From: Bretschneidera sinensis
Taxonomy: Eukaryota; Streptophyta; Magnoliopsida; Brassicales; Akaniaceae
Assembly: GCA_023935145.1 (NCBI GenBank)
Contig: CM043698.1
Location: 16,123,001 to 16,187,000 of the forward strand
Length of the DNA stretch: 64,000 nucleotides
Direction of reading: 5' to 3'
This document shows positions 61,337 to 64,000 of this stretch, one piece after another. Numbering within the stretch: the first letter of the stretch is position 1; the number at the start of each line of letters is the position of its first letter. The position numbers and the translations under genes were made by a program. The notes under the pieces were generated by a model that was given only the letters and a program-made list of their open reading frames with translations, made no database searches and was not told the DNA's origin.

Positions 61337-63162
61337 TTTTTTTGCTTTGATCTTATTCGTCACAGCCGGGTGAGTTTCCCGACGCACTCAAACTCTACTC
61401 TCCCTTCCTCTGGAGGGGGGCTTCCGATTAATGGAGTGGAGCAAAAGTTAGCTACGTGGAGAAGAAAAAAACGAATAGAAGGGAACTCGTTGGTCTTTTT
61501 CTCTAAAGTTTTGGGCAATTTTGTAATTGCGATGTCGGTTTGCTCGTGATTCGTTTGTGGGAGAAGTAATTTTAAGCGAGAGTTTTGAAATAGTGGTGAT
61601 GAGGGATCCGGTTGTGTGATATCAATTTTAAGTGAGAGTTTTGAAGCAGACGTGATATTTCGTGGAGACAATTTATTAATAATTTTATTATTTTTTAAAA
61701 TTTTAAAATAATTAATTATCAAAAAATTATTAATATTTTTTTTCAATTTTGTGATAATTCTACAAAATCAATTTTATAGTATGTATTAAAATGTTTTCAA
61801 AAACAAAATATAAAAACATTTCAAGTAGAATTTTAGGTGAGAGAGTTGGTAGTTGAATAACTCATTTTTATCACGTGCTCCTATGCCATCCGTTGATCCT
61901 AATGACCTTTTATTTTTGTAATAAGCTTGATTAGAGTGGATAGATACGACCTGAAAAAAGGTACATACATTGAAAGAAAGTTCGAAGAAAAAGGAACGTT
62001 GAAAATCCCTTTGAATAAAAATATACGTTATGGATTATAATAGTTTCTAAAATCTCAACTAACAGAAACTTTAGCGACTTAGGCTTCTTTTCATTTAAGG
62101 TATTTTGTTTTGAATCCTTTTGTTATGTTGTGGTAAATGAGTTTTACTCTTGATTTATTATGAATCAATATTTGTATTTGATTGAAATGAAAAAAAAATT
62201 AAAAAAATTAATTTTATTTTTATTTAATTTGTGAAAATTGAGTATTTAATAACAAGTAAAAAAATTAAGTAGTAAAATACCAAAGAAAAAACAATTGTTC
62301 TTATTTTCAGTAAAAATTTTAATTATAATTCTACAATTTTATTAAACAAATAAAGATAAAATGTTATTTTGTATTTGCAATTTATTGGTTGTCAATCTCT
62401 TATGTTAACGGAGATAATCGTAAAATTTATTTTGTCAGGAAAAATATAAAATGACAGTTAGACAAGTTGCAAAGTTTTTTTTAATGAAATTTAGTCTAAA
62501 AGTTTTTGTGCGTTATAAAACAACACTGAATTGTTTTTTACACAAATTTTGTTTTTTAAAAATTAATTTTTTATTCTTCTCAAAATTTTATTTTTAAAAA
62601 ACGTTTTACTTAACTTTTGTTTATAAAAAATAAAATAATTTAAATTTATCCCAGAAAAACCTAAGTATATAAATAATTTTTTTATGAAACTAAGAACATA
62701 AATAAGTAAAGGAAAAAAATACACAAAAATAAGAATAACACAACATAAACTATAAATAACACAATGTATATAATTAGCAAAAGAGATAGACGACAAAGAT
62801 ATAAATAACACCACATCAAAAAGATAATATTGTTGTGCTAGTGACGTGGAAGTGACAAGGCTGGGTGAAGTCTGGAACGAAAAAAAGGAAAAAACTAACC
62901 TTTTCCTGACAAAGAAATAATTTATTTATGAAAATTGATTTTTTTTTATTATTTTGAAATGAAAAATATCGGATTTGAGAATTCATATCTTAAACTCTAC
63001 CACTAAACTTCTTGTTAGACCTTGAACCCGTACAAAAATACTTTTTTATGCGTAAAAATCTGTAAAAATGGGTCAAAAATGCAGTCCAAACAGAGCCTTG
63101 AAATAGATGAGGAAAATTAAAAACAAAGGAAAAGCATAGACTCGATGTAATTGAGAGTTCAT
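61337..63162. other. Divergent intergenic region between PSMD9 and LAP
   Basis: Holds the promoters of both genes. Very AT-rich in the middle (61660-62820). Short frames lack motifs, and no repeat of clear type was recognised. Confidence 0.45.
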
Positions 63163-63170
63163 TATAAATA
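63163..63170 (+). promoter_or_regulatory. Candidate TATA box of the leucine aminopeptidase gene
   Basis: TATAAATA lies 31 bp before the first ATG. If it is used, transcription would start at about that ATG, leaving almost no leader, so either another start site is used or this match is not functional. Confidence 0.4.
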
Positions 63171-63193
63171 GGTAGAGACCCACACACCCTAGA

Positions 63194-64000
63194 ATGGCTG
63201 CCGTTGTCGTGTCTTTGGCCACATCCTTTGTAGTTGATTCTTCTTCTTCATTATCGTCTTCTCGTTGTTCTTCTTCATTATCATCCATTGTAGTTACTCA
63301 GTCCTCGTATTTCACGCAATTACGTAGGTCACCTAGGCTCAGGTTTTCTTTTGCAGTTACACACCTGTATTGTTCACGCAGAGCCAAGCTCATGGCTCAC
63401 ACTCTCGCTCGTGCCACTCTCGGCCTCACTCAGCCTGCTTCCCTCGAACACCCAAAGGTCCTCTCACTTACTGACTCACTCTCTGTATATACGTGCATAT
63501 CTATTTATGTAACAGATTTTGGCTTTTTCTATCGGTTGTTTGGGGTTAGATTTTGATGGTAAATGGTAGTAATTGATTTCTTTTTTGTGGTTTTTTTATT
63601 CTTCTTTCTGAATAGTTTTATTTTTGGGTTTGAAGAAGAAGAAATAGTTTATGTTTTTTTCTGTCGTTTTGATGTATTTGCTTGTGCTAATTTTCCTTGG
63701 TCTTGGATTATGGTTATATGACTGATGATTCAGCTAAGTAATTCTTTTTACTAAATTAATCTGAATGCACATCTCTTGACTGACTAGTAGAAGCTGTGAT
63801 TTCCGTAGATTTGCTAAAGTTGGATACGATTTCTTGTTAATTTATGGGCATAACTTCATGTCTGCTTGCTTATTGGTCATGATTTGTGTTAATGTTGTTT
63901 GTGTTTGTTTCGTATGAAGTACTGAAATGTATGCTATGTGTTTTTGGAACTGTTTGAAAGATCTCTTTCTCTGCGAAAGAGATTGATGTAGCAGAATGGA
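63194..64000 (+). CDS. LAP2: Leucine aminopeptidase, chloroplastic (5' part, cut by window end)
   Basis: An M17 metallopeptidase that removes N-terminal residues from peptides; only its start is present. Exon 1 (63194-63457, 88 codons) has a Ser-rich, Arg-containing transit peptide (ATSFVVDSSSSLSSSR, LRRSPRLRFSFAVTHLY) followed by MAHTLARATLGLTQPASLEH, a conserved start of the mature plant enzyme. A GT donor follows at 63458. Exon 2 begins at 63961 with ISFSAKEIDVAEW and continues past the window. The metal-binding catalytic domain lies outside, so activity cannot be checked. Plants have several LAP copies; plastid targeting fits the LAP2/LAP3 type but the number is uncertain. Confidence 0.88.

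Noticed and set aside
61337..61387. Longer PSMD9 N-terminus
   Set aside because: The frame begins at GTG; the ATG at 61336 opens the conserved MVGTNLKAE sequence.
1..64000. CRISPR arrays, rRNA or functional tRNA genes
   Set aside because: No regular spacer-repeat pattern, rRNA signature or complete cloverleaf was seen on either strand.

Overview
This is nuclear DNA of a flowering plant, almost certainly a eudicot. The evidence is AT-rich intergenic sequence, GT-AG introns of 80 bp to 5 kb, plant-specific families (group I WRKY, purine permease, LRR receptor kinase) and plant-type LTR, LINE, SINE and MITE remnants. The LINE tails look like those common in woody eudicots, but the species cannot be fixed from the sequence alone. 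There is no CRISPR array, operon or bacterial feature, and I found no clear candidate for a wholly new biological system.

Eight protein-coding genes are supported. Left to right they are: a UBP23-like ubiquitin-specific protease (+, 11 coding exons, 2835-11805); an LRR receptor-like kinase of the At2g24230 type (+, one coding exon, 17522-20083) with two upstream ORFs; eIF5A (+, 5 exons, 26534-28921); a PUP11-like purine permease (-, one coding exon, 30350-31411); a WRKY32-like group I WRKY factor (+, 5 exons, 34646-45127); a DNA-3-methyladenine glycosylase I family protein (-, 5 exons, 46616-50046); the 26S proteasome assembly chaperone PSMD9/Nas2 (-, 5 exons, 55581-61336); and the 5' end of a chloroplast leucine aminopeptidase (+, from 63194, running off the window). 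They do not form a pathway cluster. Three touch protein turnover (UBP, PSMD9, LAP), but in a plant genome this is most simply chance.

Mobile DNA fills much of the rest. The fourth WRKY intron is 5 kb long and splits the C-terminal WRKY domain. It holds a compact 1.5-kb LTR element with an intact 5-bp target duplication, a hairpin MITE nested inside that element, two LINE 3' tails (one carrying a perfect 29-bp-arm palindrome) and a tRNA-derived SINE. The 2.9-kb second PSMD9 intron holds two LINE fragments lying tail to tail. A Copia reverse-transcriptase relic lies between the permease and WRKY genes. Foldback elements, MITE-like repeats and tandem repeats are scattered through the gaps.

Points worth a second look are the GC-AG intron in the WRKY gene, the uORFs and the missing catalytic-loop Asn in the receptor kinase, the 91-bp repeat behind that kinase gene, the ambiguous splice acceptor in PSMD9, and the W-box cluster upstream of the WRKY gene. 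Exon boundaries were read by eye from splice consensus, reading frame and remembered family sequences; no alignment was run.
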